Shown in pieces: positions 16,053 to 24,647 of a DNA stretch of 41,927 bases. The translations under genes and the position numbers were made by a program. The notes below the pieces were generated by a model that worked only from the letters and a program-made list of their open reading frames with translations, was not told the origin of the DNA and did no database searches. The DNA is from Pararcticibacter amylolyticus (GTDB lineage Bacteria; Bacteroidota; Bacteroidia; Sphingobacteriales; Sphingobacteriaceae), in the NCBI RefSeq assembly GCF_003130405.1, contig NZ_QEAS01000001.1, positions 443,793 through 485,719 on the forward strand. The letters are read 5' to 3'. Numbering within the stretch: the first letter of the stretch is position 1; every line of letters starts with the position of its first letter.

Positions 16053-17066
16053 ATGAAAATGGAAGAAACTGAAAAAAATACTGAAGAAGATATCCCGGTT
16101 TATAAAGACCGTTCGCTCATGTATATGGGGATTGGCTTAGGTGTTGTGATCCTCATTATGGGATATCTTACCCTGTTTGTAGATGATCCCTGGAAATCTT
16201 TTCGTAAAGAGGAAGATAAACCCGGAAAAATAGAGGGGAGCCAAAACCCGTCTATCCTAAACAAAAGCCAGTCTATGAGTGAGGACCAGGTACGGGAATC
16301 ACTTGTGAAATTTATTGAAGCATTTTACTATGATCAGAAGAAGGGCTATTTTGACCCTCCAAGTTATTTCGCCAAGATAACGGAGACCTTTTACAACTAT
16401 CACAACCTGAATTATCAGCGTTTGAAAGATCTCTACTGGAAAAGGATGGAAGACATGCATAATTTCAGCAGAAACTGGATAGTATCATCCCTGGATTTTG
16501 AAAGGAGCGATTCCAGGATTATCGCTACGTATTGGGCTCGTGAAAGTTATTTCAGGCCTTCTCTCAATGAACAATACTCCGGAGATATTAAATATGAGAT
16601 GACTATTGATGAAGATGGAAAAATAGTTGCCCTAAAAGAGCTGGAAAAGAAAAATGAACAGGTAAGCAAGGTAGAGCCCGATTCTTCAATGCTTGTGCCG
16701 GCAACGGAAAATATGGAGGAGGAAAGCGGTCAGACATCTGATTCAAAGGTATTCGATATGAGTGTTGTTGAGGTTCAGCCTGAATTCAACGGCGGCCAGC
16801 GTGACTTAAGTAAATATATCTCAAACAATATAAAGTACCCTTCTGCTGCACGTCAGAACCATGTGGAAGGAAAAGTTTATTTGTCTTTTATAGTAGAAAG
16901 AGACGGAAGTCTGAATGATATCAGGGTAAAACAGGGTATCGGAAGCGGCTGTGATGAAGAGGCTGTTAGAGTGCTGAAAAACTCGCCTAAGTGGAAACCA
17001 GGAACAGTAAAAGGAACCCCGGTAAGAACTTTTTGCGTGCTCCCTGTAGCGTTTCAGCTTGAATAA
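16053..17066 (+). CDS. TonB-like energy-transducer C-terminal domain protein
   Basis: A 337-residue protein. It has a short acidic N terminus, one membrane helix (about 24-43), an uncharacterised periplasmic region (about 70-195, rich in aromatic residues and resembling an all-beta or alpha/beta fold), a low-complexity Glu/Ser linker (about 200-232), and a TonB C-terminal domain (about 240-337) with the usual YPSAARQNHVEGKVYLSF, GSGCDEEAVRVLKNSPKWKPG pattern. It probably reaches across the periplasm to an outer-membrane receptor. No exbB or exbD is next to it, and the 143-bp gap after cdsA suggests its own promoter. The middle domain is not one I recognise. Confidence 0.85.
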   Translation: MKMEETEKNTEEDIPVYKDRSLMYMGIGLGVVILIMGYLTLFVDDPWKSFRKEEDKPGKIEGSQNPSILNKSQSMSEDQVRESLVKFIEAFYYDQKKGYFDPPSYFAKITETFYNYHNLNYQRLKDLYWKRMEDMHNFSRNWIVSSLDFERSDSRIIATYWARESYFRPSLNEQYSGDIKYEMTIDEDGKIVALKELEKKNEQVSKVEPDSSMLVPATENMEEESGQTSDSKVFDMSVVEVQPEFNGGQRDLSKYISNNIKYPSAARQNHVEGKVYLSFIVERDGSLNDIRVKQGIGSGCDEEAVRVLKNSPKWKPGTVKGTPVRTFCVLPVAFQLE

Positions 17067-17153
17067 GCTAATAGCTTGAGTGAGATATGAGTTACGAGTG
17101 GAAAGAGAGGACGGAAGCTAACTGCTAAGCCGATAGCCGACTTCTGACAATTG

Positions 17154-20100
17154 CTATACGGCTGCCCCTATCAGCATGCTCTCCATGATTTCAATTGCCT
17201 CATTAAGGTCTTTAACATTTTCTACCGAAATCCGCAGAGTTTTCTTTACCTCTTTCAGATTGCAGCGACGGCCATTTGCCTGTACAAAAAGGAGAATATT
17301 ACTGAATTGTTCGCTTTCGAAATACGGTGACTGCTGGTCAGATACGAAGTATCCCTTCAGCGTATGTTTTTTGAAGGATATTTTTTCAAAACCGATTTCC
17401 TTCCCTATCCATTGCAGCTTAAGAGTATTCAAAAGCTCTTTGACTGCTTTTGGAACAGGACCGAAACGGTCAGCGAGGTTCCCGGAAAACTGCTCCAGCT
17501 GAGTTTCGTTTTCAAGCTTGGAGATTTCAGTATAAAGATTATACCGTTCGGTTATATTAGTGACATAAATGTCCGGGATCATCACTTCCAGGTCTGTATC
17601 GATCTGGGTAAAAGAAATGACCGGACGTGGTTTATCATCTTTAAACAGATCCTTGAATTCTTCGTCTTTTAATTCCTGAATAGCTTCGTCGAGTATCTTG
17701 TGATACATTTCAAAACCTATTTCGGCTATAAATCCGCTCTGTTCTGCCCCAAGTAGATTTCCGCTGCCCCGTATATCAAGATCGCGCATAGCCACATTAA
17801 ATCCACTGCCCAGGTCAGAGAACTCTTCTATTGCACTAAGACGTTTCCGGGCTTCGGGAGTAAGAGTTGATAACGGAGGACTCAGTAGATAACAGAATGC
17901 TTTTTTATTAGAACGTCCTACCCTTCCCCTCATCTGGTGAAGATCGCTCAGTCCAAACATGTGGGCATGATTGATCAGGATGGTATTCGCATTTGGAATA
18001 TCCAGACCCGCTTCAATTATCGTGGTTGCAACCAGGACGTCATACTCGCCGTTGATAAACTTTAGCATGACATCTTCCAGGTCATCCCCTTCCAGCTGAC
18101 CGTGCGCTATGCCTATATGAGCCTTTGGTACCAGTTTTTTGATCAACGCTCCCAGTTGCGCCAGATCCTGGACCCTGTTGTGAATAAAGAAAACCTGCCC
18201 GTTCCTGTTTACTTCAAATTCAACTGCCTCTTTAATCAGCTTTTCATTAAAAACATGAAGTTCTGTTACCACAGGCTGCCTGTTTGGAGGAGGAGTCGAT
18301 ATAATAGAAAGATCGCGGGCTCCCATGAGGGAAAAATGTAAAGTACGTGGAATCGGGGTGGCAGTCAAAGTCAGCGTATCTACGTCTGCTCTTATCTGTT
18401 TTAACTTCTCCTTTACACCAACTCCGAATTTCTGTTCTTCATCAATGATAAGCAATCCCAGGTCCTTAAACTTAACATCCTTACTGACAAGCCTGTGCGT
18501 ACCTATAATGATATCTATTTTTCCTTCCTGCAACTTTTGAACAGTCTCCTTAATTTGTTTGCTTGATTTGAAGCGGTTAACATAATCAATTGTACACGGA
18601 AACCCTTTCAGTCGTGATGTAAAGGTTTTGTAATGTTGTAACGCAAGAATGGTGGTAGGCACCAGTACGGCAACCTGTTTACTATCGGCTACAGCCTTAA
18701 AAGCAGCGCGGATAGCTATTTCAGTCTTACCGAAACCAACATCTCCGCAAACCAGCCTGTCCATGGGATTTGGCGATTCCATGTCTTTCTTCACATCTGC
18801 TGTAGCCTTTTCCTGGTCGGGAGTGTCTTCATAAATGAAGGATGCCTCCAGTTCAGTTTGAAGATAGGTATCTGGAAGAAATGCTGTACCTGTTTGTGCT
18901 TTACGCAGGGCATAAAGTTTAATCAGGTCCCTGGCTATGTCCTTTACTTTTTTTTTTGTGGTCTTTTTAAGCTTCTCCCAGGTGTCGGTTCCCAGTTTAT
19001 TCATCCGGGGCACCGTTCCCTCTTTTCCGGTGTATTTCGAAATCCTGTTAAGCGAATTTATATTAACATAGAGAAGATCATTGTCAGCATAGATCAGCCT
19101 TATCATCTCCTGTGCCTTGCCGTTTACTTCTACTTTTTCGAGGCCTGCATACTTTCCGATACCGTGATCTATGTGTGTAATATAATCACCTGGTTTTAAT
19201 TCGCGGAGTTCCTTAAGCGTGATGGCCTGCGATCGTGCATAGCCCTTTTTAAGTTTGTATTTATAATACCTGTCAAAAATCTGGTGATCTGTATAACAGG
19301 CAATTTTTTGACTATGATCAACAAATCCCTCTCTGAGTGCTATATTAACAGGGGTGAACTTTACAGTTTTATCAATGTCAGCGAAAATGGTATATAATCG
19401 CTCAACCTGTTTAGCCGAGTCTGTGAATATGAAATTGGTAATGCCCTGAGATTCATTCTGACGAATATTATGAATCAGCAGATTAAAGTCCTTGTTAAAA
19501 GAAGGCTGTGGCTTTATATCAAACTCAATCACCTGTACCGGCTCATAGAAGAACTGCTTGCCAAATTCCACTACAGCAAAATCCTTCAGCTGGTCAGCCA
19601 GTAACTTGTCGTCCGTAAAGTTGAATTTGGGATCGATCCATTCAGGGTTTCTCTGCTTATCAGCAGCAGGAAGCGCCTTCCATAACTCTCCCGCCTTTTT
19701 ATAACCATCCTTCAGTATGTCAAGGGTAAACTGCACATCTTTGAACCAGATGGAGGTGTCCTTATCGATATATTCCAGTAAAGAGATATTATGATCGGTC
19801 AGGAACTTCGACTGCACATTCGGAACAATGGTGATGCTTTTTATCTGTTCCTGGGAAAGTTGGTTTTCTACTTCGAACGTCCGGATACTTTCAATGAAGT
19901 CACCGAAAAATTCTATCCGGAACGGAAGATCATGGGAGAATGAAAAAATATCCACGATACCACCTCTTATAGAAAATTGCCCGGGTTCGTAAACGAAGTC
20001 CACCCTTTCAAAATCATATTCTATCAGGAACTCGTTGATGAAGTCAATTCCCAGTTTGTTTCCCGTGCTGATCTCTAAAGTGTTTTTTTCAAGAGAATCC

Positions 20101-20507
20101 CTGTTAATTACCCGTTCAGCCAAAGCTTCAGGATACGTGACGATCAGCTTTCCGAATTCCGATTCGTGGATAAGTTCGTTAAGTACCTCTGCTCTTTGCA
20201 ACACATTGGCACTGTCTGCCTGGGTAAAATCAAAAGGCTTTCTGTAAGAAGAAGGGAAAAGAAGGATCTCCTTATCAAAAAGATTCTCAAGATCGCTTTG
20301 GAAATAAGCCGCTTCTTCCCGGTCGGGCATTACGAATAAGATGTGGCGGTGCTGTAAAAAGTAGAAAGCACTCGCTACCATTGCATCGCCTGAACCGACG
20401 AGGCCTTTCAAATGGATCCTTGGACTTTTAGCCGAATTTAACGCAGCTAAAAGTTTTTCCACTGCCGGATCTTTTTTATACAGATCTAATATATCCCGGG
20501 CGTTCAC
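17154..20507 (-). CDS. mfd: transcription-repair coupling factor
   Basis: A 1117-residue superfamily 2 ATPase and DNA translocase. It removes RNA polymerase stalled at lesions and recruits UvrA. Regions in order are the UvrB-like N-terminal domains (about 1-330), the CarD-like RNA-polymerase-interaction domain (about 435-510, LKPGDYITHIDHGIGKYAGLE), the helicase core with Walker A GDVGFGKTEIA (Lys594) and DEEQ (Asp689), the second RecA-like domain with the TRG-like motif, and the C-terminal TRCF domain (about 940-1080). Length is normal. It is transcribed alone, with a -7 box close to the start. Confidence 0.97.
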   Translation of the reverse strand: MNARDILDLYKKDPAVEKLLAALNSAKSPRIHLKGLVGSGDAMVASAFYFLQHRHILFVMPDREEAAYFQSDLENLFDKEILLFPSSYRKPFDFTQADSANVLQRAEVLNELIHESEFGKLIVTYPEALAERVINRDSLEKNTLEISTGNKLGIDFINEFLIEYDFERVDFVYEPGQFSIRGGIVDIFSFSHDLPFRIEFFGDFIESIRTFEVENQLSQEQIKSITIVPNVQSKFLTDHNISLLEYIDKDTSIWFKDVQFTLDILKDGYKKAGELWKALPAADKQRNPEWIDPKFNFTDDKLLADQLKDFAVVEFGKQFFYEPVQVIEFDIKPQPSFNKDFNLLIHNIRQNESQGITNFIFTDSAKQVERLYTIFADIDKTVKFTPVNIALREGFVDHSQKIACYTDHQIFDRYYKYKLKKGYARSQAITLKELRELKPGDYITHIDHGIGKYAGLEKVEVNGKAQEMIRLIYADNDLLYVNINSLNRISKYTGKEGTVPRMNKLGTDTWEKLKKTTKKKVKDIARDLIKLYALRKAQTGTAFLPDTYLQTELEASFIYEDTPDQEKATADVKKDMESPNPMDRLVCGDVGFGKTEIAIRAAFKAVADSKQVAVLVPTTILALQHYKTFTSRLKGFPCTIDYVNRFKSSKQIKETVQKLQEGKIDIIIGTHRLVSKDVKFKDLGLLIIDEEQKFGVGVKEKLKQIRADVDTLTLTATPIPRTLHFSLMGARDLSIISTPPPNRQPVVTELHVFNEKLIKEAVEFEVNRNGQVFFIHNRVQDLAQLGALIKKLVPKAHIGIAHGQLEGDDLEDVMLKFINGEYDVLVATTIIEAGLDIPNANTILINHAHMFGLSDLHQMRGRVGRSNKKAFCYLLSPPLSTLTPEARKRLSAIEEFSDLGSGFNVAMRDLDIRGSGNLLGAEQSGFIAEIGFEMYHKILDEAIQELKDEEFKDLFKDDKPRPVISFTQIDTDLEVMIPDIYVTNITERYNLYTEISKLENETQLEQFSGNLADRFGPVPKAVKELLNTLKLQWIGKEIGFEKISFKKHTLKGYFVSDQQSPYFESEQFSNILLFVQANGRRCNLKEVKKTLRISVENVKDLNEAIEIMESMLIGAAV

Positions 20508-20840
20508 TTTTCAAAAATCAGCGCAAATATAATTTTTTCAATGAGCTATCGTCAGTGCTTTATGCTACTGTCTACAAATAAATGTCATCCGCGCATTTTT
20601 GTTTAAGGAGTTTTAAGATTGTGTTACCGATATAGATTTCAGTTTCTGATATGACTTGTATGAGCTTTAATCTTATCTGCGAAAAAGGCTTTCTTCAAAG
20701 GATTATTGCGCTGCTATAGCGCTTCTTCACTATCGTTCTGTATAACTCCGGTAAAAAAATTTCAACTAAGTTAATTTTCAGGGGGAACAATTTTTGTATT
20801 TTGGATGTTAAAAAGGCAATTACATTTAACCTTTTGAAAT
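20508..20840. other. 333-bp mfd/DUF4199 gap
   Basis: A divergent intergenic stretch. It holds the mfd -7 box at its left end, a small stem GCGCT/AGCGC (20708-20712 with 20718-20722), and at the right end T-rich sequence with TTTG at 20800-20803 and TACATTTA at 20821-20828 that could form a degenerate promoter for the plus-strand cluster. No gene, riboswitch or tRNA is visible. Confidence 0.35.
20524..20531 (-). promoter_or_regulatory. -7 promoter element of mfd
   Basis: TATATTTG on the minus strand, an exact TAnnTTTG match, 16 bp before the mfd ATG. The mRNA leader would be only about 10 bases. No clear -33 match is seen. Confidence 0.5.
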
Positions 20841-21254
20841 ATGAAAAATGCTATTAAATACGGGGTCATCATCGGCGTCCTGAGCGGGATATGGATTCTG
20901 ATTCTTCACTTTGCCGGTGCATACGAAAATGCATATCCGCAATCCGACAAATCGTCCTGGCTGGAATATGCTTCAATCATCATTCCTTTCATAGGTCTCT
21001 ATTTTGGGATTAAAAGCTTTAGGGACAACTATAACGGGGGAAAAATGGAGTTCTTTGAAGGAATTTTCGAAGGATTCAAGATCATGATCGTTGGTGGGAT
21101 AATCGCTGCTTTTTTCGCTACAGTTTATATTCAGTATGTGGTGCAGACATTGAAGATGGATGTAATGGGAAGGATTGGAGGAGCAGGACTGATTGGTGTT
21201 TTATTTACCCTGGCAATTTCATTACTTTTGATGAATAAACAAAGAAATCTCTGA
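20841..21254 (+). CDS. DUF4199 domain membrane protein
   Basis: A 137-residue protein with four predicted membrane helices (about 6-24, 44-60, 78-100 and 110-130). It matches the DUF4199 pattern common in Bacteroidota, including the conserved FxEGFxxGFKIM-like FEGIFEGFKIM before helix 3. Function is unknown. It opens a run of seven same-strand genes that ends with the zinc-ribbon gene. Confidence 0.85.
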   Translation: MKNAIKYGVIIGVLSGIWILILHFAGAYENAYPQSDKSSWLEYASIIIPFIGLYFGIKSFRDNYNGGKMEFFEGIFEGFKIMIVGGIIAAFFATVYIQYVVQTLKMDVMGRIGGAGLIGVLFTLAISLLLMNKQRNL

Positions 21255-21256
21255 TA

Positions 21257-21550
21257 TTGAACCCCAGGAACTATATCTTCGAACTGAGCATCTGGATTGC
21301 CGGCCTCACAAGTCTGGCTTTCAGTAATCCCGGGGATCATCATTTTACATTGTGCCCTCTTGCCAGTCTTGGAATAACCTGGTGTCCCGGATGCGGCCTT
21401 GGCAGGGCAATTGCCTGCATCTTTCATGGTGATTTTTTACAATCCTTTAAGTTTCATTGGTTTGGTATCCCTGCAATTGTTTTTTTATCATTCCGGATTG
21501 CCGGGCTGTCTAAAAAAACTTTAGTATATTTCGCAAACAAACCAAAGTAA
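21257..21550 (+). CDS. DUF2752 domain membrane protein
   Basis: A 97-residue protein of the DUF2752 family, identified by the conserved CPGCGLGRAI segment about residues 43-52 and two membrane helices (about 26-45, 66-80). The only usable start is TTG at 21257, 2 bp after the upstream stop; no internal ATG would leave an intact domain. The stop overlaps the next start (TAATG). Function is unknown; the family often sits beside TM2-domain genes, as here. Confidence 0.85.
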   Translation: MNPRNYIFELSIWIAGLTSLAFSNPGDHHFTLCPLASLGITWCPGCGLGRAIACIFHGDFLQSFKFHWFGIPAIVFLSFRIAGLSKKTLVYFANKPK

Positions 21551-21915
21551 TGGACTATCAAAATTTACTTTACAATCTTAAAGGATTAACACCCGAAGAA
21601 TTTTCTTTTCTTCAAAGAATAATGGAAGGTATGACGCCTGAACAAGCGCAGAGATTTGTTATGTTTTACTCAGGCAAGCGGCAAAGCCCGACAGACATCC
21701 TGTTATTTACATTGATCGGATTTTTCGGTGTCGCCGGCATCCAGCGTTTTATGACCCGTCAGATCGGAATGGGTATCCTCTACTTCTTTACCGGTGGATT
21801 GTGCCTGATCGGAACCATTGTAGACGCCATCAATCATAAAAGCCTTGCTATGGAGTTCAATCAGCAGGCAGCTATAGAATGTGCCCAGATGGTTAAAATG
21901 ATCCCCTATCAATGA
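21550..21915 (+). CDS. TM2 domain protein
   Basis: A 121-residue protein. A soluble helical N terminus (about 1-45) is followed by a TM2 domain: two membrane helices (about 48-66 and 72-88) with the short loop containing GxQRFMTRQIGMG, matching the family's GxHrFYlG-like pattern. The TM2 family has no settled bacterial function. It overlaps the next gene by 4 bp (ATGA). Confidence 0.87.
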   Translation: MDYQNLLYNLKGLTPEEFSFLQRIMEGMTPEQAQRFVMFYSGKRQSPTDILLFTLIGFFGVAGIQRFMTRQIGMGILYFFTGGLCLIGTIVDAINHKSLAMEFNQQAAIECAQMVKMIPYQ

Positions 21916-22127
21916 GCGGAGAAACCGGGAAATGGATAATACTTGCAGGTTTGGTCATCCTGCTTGCAGGTATTGTTGTATATTTCTTTCATGATAAATT
22001 ACATTGGATCGGAAATCTTCCGGGCGATATAAAAATTGAAAGGGAGAATTTCAGATTCTATTTTCCCTTTACCACGATGATCATCATCAGCCTTATCATT
22101 AACCTGATCATCCGTCTTTTTCGTTAA
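21912..22127 (+). CDS. DUF2905 domain protein
   Basis: A 71-residue protein with two membrane helices (about 6-25 and 52-69) and the conserved WIGNLPGDIKIERENFRFYF between them, the hallmark of DUF2905. Function is unknown. It is translationally coupled to the TM2 gene. Confidence 0.87.
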   Translation: MSGETGKWIILAGLVILLAGIVVYFFHDKLHWIGNLPGDIKIERENFRFYFPFTTMIIISLIINLIIRLFR

Positions 22128-22190
22128 GCGGTTTATCGCTTACTGAACATTCCAATAGCTTAGTTCTTTATCATTATGCCGGAAATTATA

Positions 22191-22198
22191 TAAGTTTG
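22191..22198 (+). promoter_or_regulatory. -7 element before the 22206 gene
   Basis: TAAGTTTG, an exact TAnnTTTG match, ending 7 bp before the ATG at 22206. If used, the transcript would be nearly leaderless or start at a later codon. No good -33 match. Confidence 0.35.
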
Positions 22199-22205
22199 TG
22201 TTCTC

Positions 22206-22703
22206 ATGCAAGAAAATCTGCTTACGTCCGGCTGGGGTGCTGTTGTGGCTTTTGCCGCATTGGTTATGACCATATTGTTTTATCTCACGCTTTATACTAC
22301 CCTTAATATCATTAAAACCGAAAACAGGAAGCTGCATCCCCTGACTGTATGGCTGCTCTTTATTCCCGGATTTAATCTCGTATGGAATTTCTTCGTCGTT
22401 TCGGGGGTCAGTGTATCTATAAAAAATGAATTACAAAGCCGGAATTACGATTTGATAAAGAGGCCGGCTTTTGTATCGGGGATAGTCTATGCTATCCTTG
22501 CAGCCCTTGGAATTATTCCGCTATTATTAAAAATTCCATTCAATCTGCAAATCCCTGAAACGTGGATGATGTTCTTTAGTCTGCTCGGCCTCCTTCAGAT
22601 CTTTTCTTTAATAGATTACTGGAGAAAGGTAAACTGGTACATGAAGATCATCAGGAACGAAAATAATCTTTTTAATAATGAAGAGGAGGACACTAAACTA
22701 TGA
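22206..22703 (+). CDS. four-helix membrane protein of unknown function
   Basis: A 165-residue protein that I do not recognise with certainty. It has four hydrophobic segments (about 11-33, 43-64, 88-107 and 118-135) and a positively charged cytoplasmic tail ending EEEDTKL. The mid-loop WNFFVVSGVSVSIKNELQ is the most distinctive stretch. It may be related to DUF4328-type proteins. It overlaps the Nif3-like gene by 4 bp (ATGA), which suggests co-translation. Confidence 0.8.
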   Translation: MQENLLTSGWGAVVAFAALVMTILFYLTLYTTLNIIKTENRKLHPLTVWLLFIPGFNLVWNFFVVSGVSVSIKNELQSRNYDLIKRPAFVSGIVYAILAALGIIPLLLKIPFNLQIPETWMMFFSLLGLLQIFSLIDYWRKVNWYMKIIRNENNLFNNEEEDTKL

Positions 22704-23794
22704 AATTAAGCAAAATAAGTTCATTTCTCGAATCTTTAGCCCCTCTCTCCTACCAGGAAGACTATGATAACTCAGGCCTGATCACCGGTAACCCCGATAT
22801 GGAGATAAGCGCTGCTTTAATTTCCCTGGACTGTACAGAACCAGTGGTAGATGAAGCAATCAGTAAGGGCTGCAATCTCATTATTTCCCATCATCCGATT
22901 GTTTTTAAGGGTCTTAAAAAACTTAACGGGAAGAATTACGTGGAGCGGGTTGTAATGAAGGCTATTAAAAATGATATAGCTATATATGCTATCCACACCA
23001 ACTTTGATAATGTTTTAAATGGCGTGAATGCCAGGATATGCGGGAAGCTGGGTATAAAGAATTTTAGCATCCTGGCTCCGAAGAACGGCCTTCTGAAGAA
23101 ATTGGTTACCTTCTGTCCAGTCGCACAGGCGGATAAAGTCAGGCAGGCTCTTTTTGATGCAGGCGCCGGTCACATAGGAAACTATTCTGACTGTAGTTAT
23201 AATACCGAAGGCTTCGGGACTTTCCTGGCTGGCAGCGACACCAATCCCTTTGTGGGTGAAAAAGGTGTACAGCATCATGAAAAGGAGGTGCGGATAGAGA
23301 CAATTTATCCGGCGGCTATCGAACGGCAGCTGTTGATCGCCCTTTTGCAGACTCATCCTTATGAGGAGGTAGCCTATGATTTGTATCCTCTTACAAATAC
23401 TTTTGAAGTAGGATCGGGGATGATCGGTAACCTGGATGAAGAGGTGGACGAACTCACGTTTTTAAAACTGGTGAAAGAACGCCTGAATGCTAAAGTGATC
23501 AGATACACATCATTACGGGGGAACAAGGTGAGAAGAGTAGCCGTGTGCGGCGGATCAGGAAGCTTTTTGCTGGGCAAGGCAATTGCTGCGGGCGCCGATG
23601 TTTTTGTTACCTCCGACTATAAATATCACGAGTTTTTTGATGCTGAAGGAAAAATAGTAATTTCCGATGTCGGACATTTTGAAAGTGAGCAATTTACACA
23701 GGATTTGTTATTTGAAATTATTACAAAAAAATTTCCTAACTTTGCACTCCATTTAACATCAATACATACAAACCCAATAAATTATTTAATTTAA
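22700..23794 (+). CDS. Nif3-like dinuclear metal-centre protein
   Basis: A 364-residue protein of the NIF3/YqfO (GTP cyclohydrolase I type 2 homologue) family. Metal ligands are visible in SHHPIVF (His64, His65), HTNFD (His99, Asp103) and near the C terminus in DVGHFESEQ. The length is that of the longer form with a central PII/CutA-like insertion (about 125-235, containing HHEKEVRIETIYP and HPYEEVAYDLYPL). The physiological substrate is unsettled. It is coupled on both sides, with ATGA upstream and TAATG downstream. Confidence 0.94.
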   Translation: MKLSKISSFLESLAPLSYQEDYDNSGLITGNPDMEISAALISLDCTEPVVDEAISKGCNLIISHHPIVFKGLKKLNGKNYVERVVMKAIKNDIAIYAIHTNFDNVLNGVNARICGKLGIKNFSILAPKNGLLKKLVTFCPVAQADKVRQALFDAGAGHIGNYSDCSYNTEGFGTFLAGSDTNPFVGEKGVQHHEKEVRIETIYPAAIERQLLIALLQTHPYEEVAYDLYPLTNTFEVGSGMIGNLDEEVDELTFLKLVKERLNAKVIRYTSLRGNKVRRVAVCGGSGSFLLGKAIAAGADVFVTSDYKYHEFFDAEGKIVISDVGHFESEQFTQDLLFEIITKKFPNFALHLTSIHTNPINYLI

Positions 23795-24546
23795 TGGAAC
23801 AAACCGTAGAACAAAAGCTGAAGGCTTTATACGAACTGCAAACCATCCATACTAAAATTGATAAAATCAGGCAGGTAAGGGGTGAACTTCCAATGGAAGT
23901 ATCTGATCTTGAAGATGAAGTAGCCGGCCTTGAGACCCGCATACAAAAGATTAAAGCAGAACTCGATGATCTCGAGGACTCGATTGTCACAAGGAAGAAT
24001 ATGATCCGTGATGCTCAGGCGAATATTAAGAAATATGAGACTCAGCTGAACGAAGTGAAAAATAACCGTGAGTACGATGCTATTTCGAAAGAAATAGAGA
24101 TTCAGGGTCTTGAGATTCAGGTATGTGAAAAGAAGATCAGGGAGCATGGTTTCGAAATTACCAATAAGACGCAGGTTTATGATAAGGCTTTAGCTGATCT
24201 TGAAGAGCGCCGTAAAGATCTTGATGCAAAGAGATCTGAGCTCAACAATATTACATCTGAAACCGAGAAAGACGAGCAGGAGCTGGCTTTGAAAGCTAAA
24301 GAAGCTGAAGAGAATATCGAAGAACGTCTTCTTTTTGCTTACTCAAGACTTCGTAACAATGCGAAGAACGGTCTCGCCGTTGTCACTATCCAGCGTGATT
24401 CATGTTCTGGTTGTTTCAATCAGATCCCTCCTCAGCGTCAGCTCGATATTCGTCAGCATAAGAAGATCATTGTTTGCGAGCACTGCGGAAGAATATTGAT
24501 CGATGAAGCATTGACGAACGAACACCAGGAAGAAGTGGTGGAATAA
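23794..24546 (+). CDS. zinc-ribbon coiled-coil protein (zf-RING_7)
   Basis: A 250-residue cytosolic protein. A long alpha-helical coiled coil (about 10-180) leads to a C4 zinc ribbon with Cys204, Cys207, Cys228 and Cys231 (CSGC and CEHC). It belongs to the CT398/zf-RING_7 family, usually found beside Nif3-like genes in Bacteroidota, as here, where the stop and start share TAATG. Its role is not known; nucleic-acid or protein binding is plausible. A long terminator follows. Confidence 0.92.
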   Translation: MEQTVEQKLKALYELQTIHTKIDKIRQVRGELPMEVSDLEDEVAGLETRIQKIKAELDDLEDSIVTRKNMIRDAQANIKKYETQLNEVKNNREYDAISKEIEIQGLEIQVCEKKIREHGFEITNKTQVYDKALADLEERRKDLDAKRSELNNITSETEKDEQELALKAKEAEENIEERLLFAYSRLRNNAKNGLAVVTIQRDSCSGCFNQIPPQRQLDIRQHKKIIVCEHCGRILIDEALTNEHQEEVVE

Positions 24547-24590
24547 GAATATTGAATGCGTAGCCTGGCTGGTTCAGGTTGCGGTACAGA

Positions 24591-24647
24591 GATACAAAAC
24601 GGAAAGAGGCCGTCATTTAATGTGATGGCCTCTTTCTGTTTTGTATC
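24591..24647. terminator. bidirectional terminator after the zinc-ribbon gene
   Basis: A long hairpin with a 10-bp outer arm GATACAAAAC (24591-24600) matched by GTTTTGTATC (24638-24647), and an inner GC-rich GAAAGAGGCC with GGCCTCTTTC. On both strands the A/T-rich outer arm supplies a T run after the GC core. It lies between converging genes and ends one base before the stop of the radical SAM gene. Confidence 0.9.
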
